DNA of 64,000 bases from Pseudaminobacter salicylatoxidans (lineage in GTDB: Bacteria; Pseudomonadota; Alphaproteobacteria; Rhizobiales; Rhizobiaceae). Position numbers and translations under genes: made by a program. The notes beneath the pieces are model-generated. The model was not told where the DNA came from, did not search any database, and saw only the letters and a program-made list of their open reading frames with translations. The stretch is taken from positions 186,001 to 250,000 of the forward strand of contig NZ_QGGG01000005.1 of assembly GCF_003148475.1 (NCBI RefSeq), read 5' to 3'. This document shows positions 41,853 through 50,295 of the stretch, in pieces. Every line of letters begins with the position of its first letter. Within the stretch, counting starts at the first letter, position 1.

Positions 41853-43442
41853 TCAGGCCATCCACCAGCGCTCGACGAAGCGCAGGCTGTCGAGATTCCA
41901 CTGCCCGCTCAGCTCGCCATGCTGAATCTCGTCGCGCAGAGCAAAGACATACTTGCCGAACATCGGGATAAGCGCACCACCGTCATCGCGGCACAGGCGC
42001 TGCATTTCCGAATACATCTCCGCACGCAAGTCCTGGTCGGTCTCGGCACGGGCCTCCAGCAGCAGGGCGTTGAAGCGCTCGTTCTGCCACTTGGTGTCGT
42101 TCCACTCCGCATCCTTCGAATAACCGGCTGTGAACATCCAGTCCGGCGTCGGGCGGCCGCCCCAGTAGCTGGTGCAGAAAGGCTTCACGAGCCACACGTT
42201 CGACCAGTAGCCATCGCTCGGCTGGCGCACGACCTCGATGTTGATGCCGGCCTTCTTGGCCTGTTCGGAATAGAGGAGCGAGGCGTCGACCGCCCCCTCG
42301 AAGGCGGCATCGGACGTGAAGAGCTGCACATCCAGCGAGGAAAGCCCTGCCTGCTTCAGGTAATGGCGTGCCTTGTCAGGGTCATAGGCGCGCTGCTCGA
42401 TGGTGGCATCGAAGAACGGCATGGAACTCATGACCGGATGGTCGTTGCCGACCGTGCCGTAGCCACGCAGGATCTTGTCGACCAGTTCCTCACGGTCGAT
42501 GGCATGTTTCAGCGCCATGCGGACATTCTGGTTGTCGTAGGGCGCGGTGTTCACATGCATGGGCATGGTGTAATGCAGCGTGCCCGAAGTGGTCTCCACG
42601 CGCACGCCCGGCGCACGCTTCAAGAGATGGATGGTCTTGAGATCAGGTCGGTCGATGATGTGCACCTGCCCGGTCATCAGAGCATTCATTCTGGCCGCAG
42701 TGTCGGCGATCGTGGTGATTTCGACCTGCTCGAAATGGGCGCGGTCCTGCTTCCAGTAACCGTCGCGGCGCTTCAGCCGGATGCGTACGCCGGGCTCGAA
42801 GCTCTCGACCGTGTAGCCGCCGGTACCGATGCGGCTATGCGCGTCGATCTTGCCCTCGACGGCCTGTCGGATGCACAGATGATAGTCGGCAAAGATATAG
42901 GGGAAATCGGCGTTGCCGGTAGAAAGGGTGAAGACGATGGTGTGGTCGTCGGTCGCCTTCATTTCCTCGATCTGGGCCAGCACCGGCTTGACCGCCGATT
43001 TGGAATCTTCTCCCCGATGGTAGTCGATCGAGGCTAGGACGTCCGCCGCGGTCAGCTTCTTGCCGTCCGAAAACTCCGCGTCCTTGCGCAGCTTGAAGCT
43101 CCATATTTTTGCGCCGGGCTCGGCCTCGAAGCTCTCGGCCAGCTCGGGCTCGATCTGGCCAGCGGGTCCGAACTCCGTCAGATGGTTGAAAACGGCATAG
43201 TTGGTCACGAACATGAAGTCGTTGTTGTAGGTCGCCGGATCGAAAGAGTCCGAGGTGGAGCCCTGCAGGAAGCCGACCTTCAGCGTACCGCCCTTCTTCG
43301 GCGTTGCGGCCTCGGCCTGAGCCAGGACCGACGATGACAGCGACAGGCCGGCTCCGAACGCCAGCGCGCCCGTCATGAACCCGCGCCGGTCGATCTGCCC
43401 CCCGATAAGGGAGCGCTTCAATGTTTCGATTTGATCTTTCAT
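41853..43442 (-). CDS. Dipeptide/oligopeptide-type ABC substrate-binding protein (family 5)
   Basis: 529-residue periplasmic binding protein. The N-terminus has a twin-arginine-like stretch, QIDRRGFMTGALAFGAG, with a hydrophobic core ending at SSVLAQAEA (~residue 45). Family 5 landmarks are WSFKLRKDAEFSDGKKLTAA, RIGTGGYTVESFEPGVRIRL and VRMALKHAIDREELVDKI. ATG 43442 is chosen because AGGAGGAA lies just upstream; the longer frame to 43532 overlaps the aldehyde dehydrogenase 3' end. The neighbouring catabolic genes suggest a polyol, sugar-acid or alcohol ligand rather than a peptide (inference). Confidence 0.9.
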   Translation of the reverse strand: MKDQIETLKRSLIGGQIDRRGFMTGALAFGAGLSLSSSVLAQAEAATPKKGGTLKVGFLQGSTSDSFDPATYNNDFMFVTNYAVFNHLTEFGPAGQIEPELAESFEAEPGAKIWSFKLRKDAEFSDGKKLTAADVLASIDYHRGEDSKSAVKPVLAQIEEMKATDDHTIVFTLSTGNADFPYIFADYHLCIRQAVEGKIDAHSRIGTGGYTVESFEPGVRIRLKRRDGYWKQDRAHFEQVEITTIADTAARMNALMTGQVHIIDRPDLKTIHLLKRAPGVRVETTSGTLHYTMPMHVNTAPYDNQNVRMALKHAIDREELVDKILRGYGTVGNDHPVMSSMPFFDATIEQRAYDPDKARHYLKQAGLSSLDVQLFTSDAAFEGAVDASLLYSEQAKKAGINIEVVRQPSDGYWSNVWLVKPFCTSYWGGRPTPDWMFTAGYSKDAEWNDTKWQNERFNALLLEARAETDQDLRAEMYSEMQRLCRDDGGALIPMFGKYVFALRDEIQHGELSGQWNLDSLRFVERWWMA

Positions 43443-43479
43443 CCGTTCCTCCTGTTGCGAAATATGCTGCCGAGCCCGC

Positions 43480-44970
43480 TCAGTGCCGGATCGTGATCGC
43501 CTTCGTGCGCGCATAGGCTTCGATGCCTTCAAGCCCCTTCTCGCGCCCGAAACCCGATTTCCGGTTGCCGCCGAAAGGCACTTCCACGCCTCCGGCCCAA
43601 TAATCGTTGATGGTTATCTGCCCGGCGTCGATGGCACGGGCGAGTCGGAGGGCCTTGCTGATATCACCCGTGTAGATACCTGCCACCAGCCCGAATTCGG
43701 TGCCGTTCGCTACGGCTACGGCCTCTTCTTCGCCATCCACGATCTGGACGGCCAGCACCGGCCCGAAAATCTCTTCCTGTACTGCCGGATCGTCGCAAGG
43801 GAGGCCATCGATGATCGTCGGCTCGAAAAACCATCCTGTGCCCGTCTGTTCATCGGTCGCGGGCTTGCCGCCGGTCAGGATCGAGAGGCCGCGCCTGCGC
43901 GCCGCTTGGACATGGGCGTGGACACGTTCGAGATGCGCCTGTGAATTCAGCGCGCCGACATCCGGCCCCTTGAGGCCGTGCCCTAGCCTGAGCGCACGCG
44001 CCTTGCCGATCAGCTTTTCCAGGACTTCGGCATGAATCTTCCGGTCGATAACAAGGCGAGAGCCTGCCGAGCAGATCTGGCCTGCATTGGAAAAGATCGC
44101 CCACAATGCGCCATCCACGACCTTGTCGACATCGCTGTCCGCGAGCGCAACCAATGGCGACTTGCCGCCGAGTTCCAGGGTCAGCCGGGTCACATTCGGC
44201 GCGGCTACCTGCATCACGTCCACGCCAGTGCGCACAGAGCCGGTGAAGGTGATGTGCGCGATCGCCGGATGGCGCACCAGGGCGGCCCCCGCATCCGCGC
44301 CAAGGCCGGTCACCACATTGACCACGCCTGCAGGCACCCCCGCCTCCGCCAGCCATCCGGCCAGCACCAGGGCTGTGAACGGCGTGGTCTCGGCAGGCTT
44401 TGCAACCACCGCGCATCCGGCCGCAAGCGCCGGCGCGACACCGCGCGCGAAGGTCGAGGTGGGATAATTCCACGGAATGATCTGAGCGGTGACACCCACC
44501 GGCTCGCGCTCGGTCCAGCAAGACAGACCCGGACCCAAGGGGATGGACCGGCCCTCCAGCTTGTCGGCGGCGCCGGCATAATATTCGAACAGCCGCGCAC
44601 AGGAGCGCACGTCGCCGCGTGCCTCGTCCAGGGTCTTGCCCGAATCGAGCGCTTCCAGAACGCTGAGATACCCGGCGCGCTCGCGTATCAATATCGCGGC
44701 GCGGTTGAGTATCCGGCAGCGTTCGGCCGGCGTCGTATCGCGCCATACGGCAAGCCCCTTTTCGGCCGCTTCGACCGCGCGGAACACATCCTCGCCCTTG
44801 CCGGCACTGAAGCTGGCAAAGGCACGCGCCGAACCGGGATCGAAGCTCTCAAGCATCTCGCCGTCGCTGCCGGCGGCGTAGTGCCCGCCTATGAAATGGC
44901 CTTGAGGCAGGCCCGGCAGGGTTCCTGTCTCGAAATACGTCCTGACGAGTACGGCGGCATCGTCGATCAT
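43480..44970 (-). CDS. Aldehyde dehydrogenase (NAD(P)-dependent)
   Basis: 496 residues, normal length for the family. Motifs: IIPWNYPTSTFARGVAPALA (~residues 155-174), the general-base Glu in LTLELGGKSPL (~255), the nucleophilic Cys in NAGQICSAGSR (~290) and EEIFGPVLAV (~385). It oxidises an aldehyde to the acid in the cytoplasm. The ATG overlaps the stop of the enolase-superfamily gene (ATGA). In context it would act after the GMC alcohol oxidoreductase, although gene order places the dehydratase between them. Confidence 0.94.
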   Translation of the reverse strand: MIDDAAVLVRTYFETGTLPGLPQGHFIGGHYAAGSDGEMLESFDPGSARAFASFSAGKGEDVFRAVEAAEKGLAVWRDTTPAERCRILNRAAILIRERAGYLSVLEALDSGKTLDEARGDVRSCARLFEYYAGAADKLEGRSIPLGPGLSCWTEREPVGVTAQIIPWNYPTSTFARGVAPALAAGCAVVAKPAETTPFTALVLAGWLAEAGVPAGVVNVVTGLGADAGAALVRHPAIAHITFTGSVRTGVDVMQVAAPNVTRLTLELGGKSPLVALADSDVDKVVDGALWAIFSNAGQICSAGSRLVIDRKIHAEVLEKLIGKARALRLGHGLKGPDVGALNSQAHLERVHAHVQAARRRGLSILTGGKPATDEQTGTGWFFEPTIIDGLPCDDPAVQEEIFGPVLAVQIVDGEEEAVAVANGTEFGLVAGIYTGDISKALRLARAIDAGQITINDYWAGGVEVPFGGNRKSGFGREKGLEGIEAYARTKAITIRH

Positions 44971-46073
44971 GCCGCAAGCTCACTCTGCTGGTAGCTGGAC
45001 ATTGCCAGCCATTCCGGGCTGATCTCGATGCCCCAACCCGGACGGTCGGTCACGGTGACCATGCCGTCTGTCACTTCGTAGGGGTTTTCCGTGAACAGGC
45101 CTTCCTGCCAAGGGTAGTAGTCCGGTCCCTCGATGGAAAACTCGAGATACTTGCCGGCATTTGGAATCGCGCGCAGCAGATGCATGGTGAAGAGCGTCAC
45201 CAGCCCCAGATTTGCAGCATGAGGCGTGCACGGCAGGCCTGCCGCCTCGCCCATGCGAGCAACCTGAAGCGTGCGCGCCATGCCGCCGAGATAAAGAATG
45301 TCGGGCTGGATGATATCCACCGCGCGCATGGCAACCATGCGCCGCCAATGCTGCATGTCGTAGTCCTGTTCGCCGCCGGTGATGTCGAGCGCCAGAGCCT
45401 GCGTCACCTCGCGTGTCTGCTCCATCTCCCAGTAGGGGCACGGCTCCTCGAAATGCTCGACGCCATTCTGTTCCAGCATCCGGCCCACTTCGATCGCGCG
45501 AGCAGGCGAATAGCAGGAATTGGCGTCTACCAGTAGCGAGATATCGGGCCCCAGCGCCGTGCGGATCGCAGGAACGATCGCTTCGGTGCGTCCTTCCCAC
45601 TCGTCGCGGTCATGGCCGCATTCCGACCCGATCCTGAACTTGAAGGCATCGAAGCCATGGGCGTCGCGCAGGCGCTGGAACCGCGCGACCTCGTCTTCCG
45701 GCGTGATGTCGCGGCGCATGGAAGAGGCATAGGCGCGCAGCCGGCCCGGCGTTCCGCCAATGAGCTCCGTCACCGGCTTCTGTGCGAGGCGACCGCGCAG
45801 GTCCCATATTGCCGTGTCGAGCCCGGCCATTGCCCGGTAGAGATAGGAGCAGGAGAACTTGTGCTCGCGCTCCGCAATCTCGCCCACAAGCGCTTTGAGA
45901 TCCGTCACGCTGCGGCCCAGCGTCCAGGGTGCGACCTGGCGATGAAACACAGCCGCGGTGATGTCCGAATTGTAGGTCGACAACTGTCCCCAGCCAATCG
46001 AACCGTCCTCGGCGGTGAGGCGAACGAAGCCGACAAATTCGTTGGTGAAGGTTTCAAGCTTGCGGATTTTCAA
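44967..46073 (-). CDS. Enolase-superfamily enzyme, mandelate racemase/muconate lactonizing type
   Basis: 368 residues: a capping domain (~1-120) and a modified TIM barrel. Metal ligands are Asp in LLVDANSCYS (~residue 190), Glu in HFEEPCPYWE (~217) and Glu in ITGGEQDYDM (~243). The Asp-His dyad of the mandelate racemase subgroup appears as Asp in DIIQPDILYLGG (~265) and His in CTPHAANLGL (~292). On the second strand the common KxK is FKFRIGSE (Lys-x-Arg). The set fits an acid-sugar dehydratase or racemase, with the substrate unassigned. It lies 29 nt downstream of the GMC oxidoreductase gene. Confidence 0.9.
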   Translation of the reverse strand: MKIRKLETFTNEFVGFVRLTAEDGSIGWGQLSTYNSDITAAVFHRQVAPWTLGRSVTDLKALVGEIAEREHKFSCSYLYRAMAGLDTAIWDLRGRLAQKPVTELIGGTPGRLRAYASSMRRDITPEDEVARFQRLRDAHGFDAFKFRIGSECGHDRDEWEGRTEAIVPAIRTALGPDISLLVDANSCYSPARAIEVGRMLEQNGVEHFEEPCPYWEMEQTREVTQALALDITGGEQDYDMQHWRRMVAMRAVDIIQPDILYLGGMARTLQVARMGEAAGLPCTPHAANLGLVTLFTMHLLRAIPNAGKYLEFSIEGPDYYPWQEGLFTENPYEVTDGMVTVTDRPGWGIEISPEWLAMSSYQQSELAA

Positions 46074-46102
46074 GAACGGAACTCACTCTATGCAAAGGTG
46101 GA

Positions 46103-47728
46103 TCAGACCGGTCGGCGTGCCCGCTCACGCAGGATCAGGCTGGAAGCCCGGTGCGCCAGCATGATCGTCGGAGCGTTGGTGTTGCCGGATGTGACATTGG
46201 GAAAAACGGAAGCATCCACGACCCGCAAGCCGTCGATGCCGAAGACCTTGAGGTCGGGGCCGACAACCGCGGATGTCTCGTCGCGGCCCATCCGGCAGGT
46301 GGCCACCGGATGGAAAACGCTGCCGCAGCGCTCACGGAAATCTTCCAGTATGCCAGCATCATCGAGCTTCTCGATGTCGGGCGCGATCGCTTCCCTCGCG
46401 AAGGTGCGGATAGCAGGCGTGCGCGCCATGCGCTGGATCAGCCGGCCGCCGGCCACCACATCCTCCTGATCCTTGCGCGTGGACAGATAATTCGGGACGA
46501 TACGCGGCGCATCCGCCGGATCGTTCGAGCGGATGTCGATCCGGCCACGGCTGGTTGGCCGGGCCGGCTGGAACGACAGGATGAAACCTGGCCACGGATC
46601 GGGATTGATGATCGGGCGCTTGTCGCTCGGCGCGGTCGTGTAGGTGACCGGATTGAGATAAAGCTGCTGGTCGGGCCGTTCGAGCCCTTCACGCGAACGG
46701 ACAAAGCCACCGCACTGGTTGACGCTCAGGCTGAGGGGTCCCCGGCGCGCCAGCACATAGCGCATGCCTTGCAGCAGCTTGCCCCACCACGGCGACAGCA
46801 TCGAATTCAGGGTCGGCTCGGTTGCCTTGTAGTAATAATTGATGCCGAGATGGTCCTGCAGATTGCCGCCGATATTGTCGTTGGCACGCACGATCTCGAT
46901 GCCCATGTCCCGCAGCAGCGCGCCAGGCCCCAGTCCCGAAAGCTGCAACAGCTTGGGAGAATTCACCGAACCGGCACTGACGATCACTTCCTTACGGGCA
47001 CGAAACGTTTGTCGGCCGCTTTGCAGGCACACGGAAACGCCGGTCACACGCTGTCGCTCGATCACGATGCGCTCCACCATGGCGCCGGTAACAAGCGTGA
47101 CGTTCCGGCGTTTCAGCGCGGGTCGCAGGAACGCATCTGCGGCTGACCACCGGCGGCCATTCTTCGTGGTGATGCGGTAATGCGTGACGCCTTCGGGATC
47201 GGGTCCGTTGCAATCGTCGGTGACGGGAAGCCCCATCTCGCGCGCCATCGCAAAATAATGCCGGTTGGACGGGTGAATGTCGCGCCGCACATTGCTGATA
47301 TAGAGTGGGCCATCGCCGCTGACCGAACCGTCTTCTCCGATGCGGCGCTCGACCGCCTCGTAATGTGAGCGTACATCATCCCAGCCCCAGCCAGCGGCGC
47401 CCGACGCCTTCCAATCCTCGAAGTCGGTCGGCATTCCGCGGCAATAGATGAGGGCGTTGATGGAACTCGAGCCGCCGATCACCTTGCCACGCGGCCAATA
47501 GCTCTCGCGCCCGCCCGTCCCAGGATCCGCCTCGGTCCGATACATCCAGTTGATGCGCGGGTCGAAGAAGGTGCGGCCATAGCCGATCGGCATCCTGATC
47601 CAGAAATTGCGATCCGAGCCACCCGCCTCCAGCACCAGCACGCTGCTTGCGCCGTCCCGCGACAAGGCCTCGGCCACGACGCATCCCGCCGACCCGGCGC
47701 CTACGACGATATAGTCATATTCCCCCAA
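46103..47728 (-). CDS. GMC-family FAD-dependent alcohol oxidoreductase (choline dehydrogenase-like)
   Basis: 541 residues. The FAD-binding motif is VVGAGSAGCVVAEALS (~residues 8-23) followed by VLVLEAGG. GMC signature regions are WPRGKVIGGSSSINALIYCR (~78-97) and SAGSVNSPKLLQLSGLGP (~250-267). The C-terminal catalytic region reads VFHPVATCRMG and VVDASVFPNVTSGNTNAP, with His at the first and Asn near the second, as in choline dehydrogenases and alcohol oxidases. It oxidises a primary or secondary alcohol. First gene of the minus-strand operon and divergent from the LysR gene. Confidence 0.93.
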   Translation of the reverse strand: MGEYDYIVVGAGSAGCVVAEALSRDGASSVLVLEAGGSDRNFWIRMPIGYGRTFFDPRINWMYRTEADPGTGGRESYWPRGKVIGGSSSINALIYCRGMPTDFEDWKASGAAGWGWDDVRSHYEAVERRIGEDGSVSGDGPLYISNVRRDIHPSNRHYFAMAREMGLPVTDDCNGPDPEGVTHYRITTKNGRRWSAADAFLRPALKRRNVTLVTGAMVERIVIERQRVTGVSVCLQSGRQTFRARKEVIVSAGSVNSPKLLQLSGLGPGALLRDMGIEIVRANDNIGGNLQDHLGINYYYKATEPTLNSMLSPWWGKLLQGMRYVLARRGPLSLSVNQCGGFVRSREGLERPDQQLYLNPVTYTTAPSDKRPIINPDPWPGFILSFQPARPTSRGRIDIRSNDPADAPRIVPNYLSTRKDQEDVVAGGRLIQRMARTPAIRTFAREAIAPDIEKLDDAGILEDFRERCGSVFHPVATCRMGRDETSAVVGPDLKVFGIDGLRVVDASVFPNVTSGNTNAPTIMLAHRASSLILRERARRPV

Positions 47729-47900
47729 ACGTGAAACCTCTCCGCCCGATCAGCGCAGCATCGTCTGAACGACCTCCAATCGCTCAGCCAAATGCCGCAT
47801 GGCCATCGCAAGGATTATCGCGGGGGGCTTTGCAGCAAGTCAAACAAAGCTTTAATGTGATAAGACCCTATTTTATTTGAAGCTGCGGGATTTTTCAGCC

Positions 47901-48824
47901 ATGACGGTTTCGCTTCCTCCCCTACAATGGCTGCGCGCCTATGAGGCCGCCGCGCGACGGTCCAGCTTCTCCGCGGCGGCGGCCGAACTGAACCTGACGC
48001 CAGCAGCGATAAGCCATCAGGTGCGTTCGCTGGAGCAAAGACTGGGCTTCCAGCTTTTCGAAAGGCTGGCGCGCGGCCTGCAACTTACCGATATCGGTCG
48101 AGCCTACCTTCCAAGTGTGCGCAAGGCTTTTGACGAACTGACGATCTCCACCGTCGGACTGTTCGGTGCCGATCACGAGAGCCACATCACCGTGCGCACG
48201 CCCGTGCTTTTCGGGGCCAACTGGCTCGCACCGCGACTGCCGAGATTCTATGCCGCCTTCCCGCACATCAAGCTCCGGATCCTGACGGCGGTGTGGGCGG
48301 AATCCACCACTGCGGTCGATGTCGATATCCGGTTCGGCGACGGGCAGTGGGGCGATTTCGAGGTGCGCCCGCTTTTGCGCGAACCGTCGATCGTCGTGGC
48401 GCGCAGCGATATGAAACTGCCGGACGGAGATGATCGTCAGAAAGTGCTTGCCCTGCTCGATCACGGCGTCGTCCATATCATGGGCTGCGAGGACCGCTGG
48501 ACGCGGCTGTTGCGCAAACATCAGATCAGCGACCGAAGGGTGCGGGTCAGCACGATGACGGACAATTCGTTGTTCGCCATCGAATTGACGTCGGCCGGGC
48601 TGGGACCCTGCATCGTGCAAAGGAGATATGCCGAACCTTTCCTACGTCAGCGCAACCTGCTCAGCCCCTTGGTCGAAGGCATCGATATCGACGAGGCCCA
48701 CTATGTTCTGACAGCACGATCCGCAGAACGCACGAATCCCGAGGCGATCATTTTCCGGGAGTGGCTTATCGCCGAGTGCCAGGAGAGTTCTCCGCCCGGC
48801 CCCGCGATCCGGTCGCTTCGTTAA
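47901..48824 (+). CDS. LysR-family regulator (GcvA-like subgroup)
   Basis: 307 residues. The HTH (residues ~5-65) has LQWLRAYEAAARRSSFSAAA and LTPAAISHQVRSLEQRLGF, then LFERLARGLQLTDIGRAYLP; the effector domain follows. This form (PLQWLRAYEAAAR) is the GcvA-like group, usually activators of the divergent catabolic operon. ATG 47901 is used; an in-frame TTG at 47877 has no ribosome-binding site. The 172-nt gap to the GMC gene would hold both promoters; it contains AT-rich stretches around 47840-47880 but no operator is named. Confidence 0.9.
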   Translation: MTVSLPPLQWLRAYEAAARRSSFSAAAAELNLTPAAISHQVRSLEQRLGFQLFERLARGLQLTDIGRAYLPSVRKAFDELTISTVGLFGADHESHITVRTPVLFGANWLAPRLPRFYAAFPHIKLRILTAVWAESTTAVDVDIRFGDGQWGDFEVRPLLREPSIVVARSDMKLPDGDDRQKVLALLDHGVVHIMGCEDRWTRLLRKHQISDRRVRVSTMTDNSLFAIELTSAGLGPCIVQRRYAEPFLRQRNLLSPLVEGIDIDEAHYVLTARSAERTNPEAIIFREWLIAECQESSPPGPAIRSLR

Positions 48825-48836
48825 AAACGCTTCCTC

Positions 48837-50066
48837 CTACAGCACGCCCCAGGCCCGGAACCGGCCCCGGCCGGTCAGTTCGCGAATGCCGAGCTCAGAA
48901 ACCAGATCGAGCGCGGCGCGCTGGGTGATGCCAAGTTCCTTCGCCATGAGCCCCGCCGAAACCATGGGCCGCGCCAGCACCAGTTCGATCAATGCCGGCA
49001 AACGTGAATTGCGCCGCTTGCCGCGCAGCCGCCGTTCCATCTGCGTGCGCGCCAGAGCAAGCCGATCGAGTTCCTTCAAGCCTGCCTCGGCCCCGCCCGC
49101 GATCCCCTCCAGAAATGCAGCGAGCCGGGTGGCGCGGTGGCGACACCGGCGCTTGTCGCGCGTAACCTGTTTCAAGCCAATGCTGATCCCGGCCAGATGC
49201 GCGTTCGTCTTGTCGGTGGCCCGCAGCAATCCCGACACGAGAAGATTGCCGAGCCAAGCCTGATGCTGCAACGGCTCGATCCGCTCCCAGGCGTCCCACA
49301 CCAGGGCAGCAGCCAGCAGCGGTGGGAATTCGTCACGAACATCTTCTACGACATCCAGCCATTTGGTCAGTCGCTTTTCCTCATCCCAGTCGGGATCGTC
49401 CACCAGTGGACTGCGGGAGGAACGGTTTCGGCTTGCCCCGCCATCAGGATCAGCCGGAGCAGCCGAAGCGGCGCCGGAAGCTACGTCACCGGCTATCGCG
49501 CCAGTCTCTTCAGCCCGATCAGCGTCGGGCCCCCATCCTCCGCGGCGATGATCTCGCCGCCCCGCGCTTTCCAGCAATCTTTCGGTTCGCGCCAGAACCG
49601 CGTCGATTTCGGCAAGCTGGAGTGCCAGCGCATCGGGCTGTTCGTCCTCGCCGGCTTCCGCACCCGCCGCGGCTCTTCCCACATGGTCCGGTTGGCGCGC
49701 AAGTTGGCTTCCCGCAGCGCTTTCGCGCGCCATCAGCATTGCCAGCCCTGTCGACGACAGCGCCCAGCCAGGAGGTTGCGCGAGGATGCGCCGTCGTGTC
49801 CGCAGCACCGCATGCGCCCGTGTCAGCTCGTGAGTGGGCGAACGCGTGTCCATCATGGCGTCATGAAGGACGAGGTCTTCCGCATGGACCAGTTCGCCCT
49901 CCAGCCAGAGCTGGGCAACGGCATCATGGAAATGCGCGCGCTCGATGAAGCCGGGCCCGGTCTCGCTCTTGCGCAGCCGTTCGTCCAACCGGGCAAGTTG
50001 ATCCTCGGCCCGGATAAGGGGTTCGAGCAGCTCGCGCAGGGGCAATCCATGCAAATCGTAAGTCAT
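48837..50066 (-). CDS. Rhizobial plasmid helix-turn-helix protein (RHE_PE00001/DUF1612 type)
   Basis: 409 residues of the type commonly found beside rhizobial repABC loci and annotated RHE_PE00001 family or DUF1612. An N-terminal helical part has FHDAVAQLWLEGELVHAEDL and THELTRAHAVLRTRRRILA. A low-complexity acidic/Gly linker follows (~125-225), and then a C-terminal DNA-binding part with ALIELVLARPMVSAGLMAKE and ITQRAALDLVSELGI, an HTH. It ends close to the LysR gene 3' end and is transcribed like repABC, 229 nt downstream of repC. Role in replicon maintenance is unknown. The 50067-50295 spacer shows no supported gene. Confidence 0.75.
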   Translation of the reverse strand: MTYDLHGLPLRELLEPLIRAEDQLARLDERLRKSETGPGFIERAHFHDAVAQLWLEGELVHAEDLVLHDAMMDTRSPTHELTRAHAVLRTRRRILAQPPGWALSSTGLAMLMARESAAGSQLARQPDHVGRAAAGAEAGEDEQPDALALQLAEIDAVLARTERLLESAGRRDHRRGGWGPDADRAEETGAIAGDVASGAASAAPADPDGGASRNRSSRSPLVDDPDWDEEKRLTKWLDVVEDVRDEFPPLLAAALVWDAWERIEPLQHQAWLGNLLVSGLLRATDKTNAHLAGISIGLKQVTRDKRRCRHRATRLAAFLEGIAGGAEAGLKELDRLALARTQMERRLRGKRRNSRLPALIELVLARPMVSAGLMAKELGITQRAALDLVSELGIRELTGRGRFRAWGVL

Positions 50067-50295
50067 TGATTTGAGGATATAGAAAGCGTCAAACGGAAGC
50101 TATCCGCCAGTTTGGTTCCGCCACTGCCGATACCGGTTTTTGATGACTCAACTGAAGTGCAGGAGAAATCTGGCTTGAACCGCTTCCGAAACGAACGCTG
50201 CCGGCTTTGTTTCGGTTGCGTTATGGCCAGTGCTTCCCGGCCGCCGTTGCAGGCATGGTGGCGATTCTCTGTGCCGGAGTCAAGAACTGCTCGCA

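Noticed and set aside
41523-43037. 504-codon open frame on the plus strand opposite the binding-protein and permease genes
   Set aside because: Antisense shadow of well-supported minus-strand genes; composition is His/Arg/Gly-rich with no domain, as expected from high-GC codon bias.
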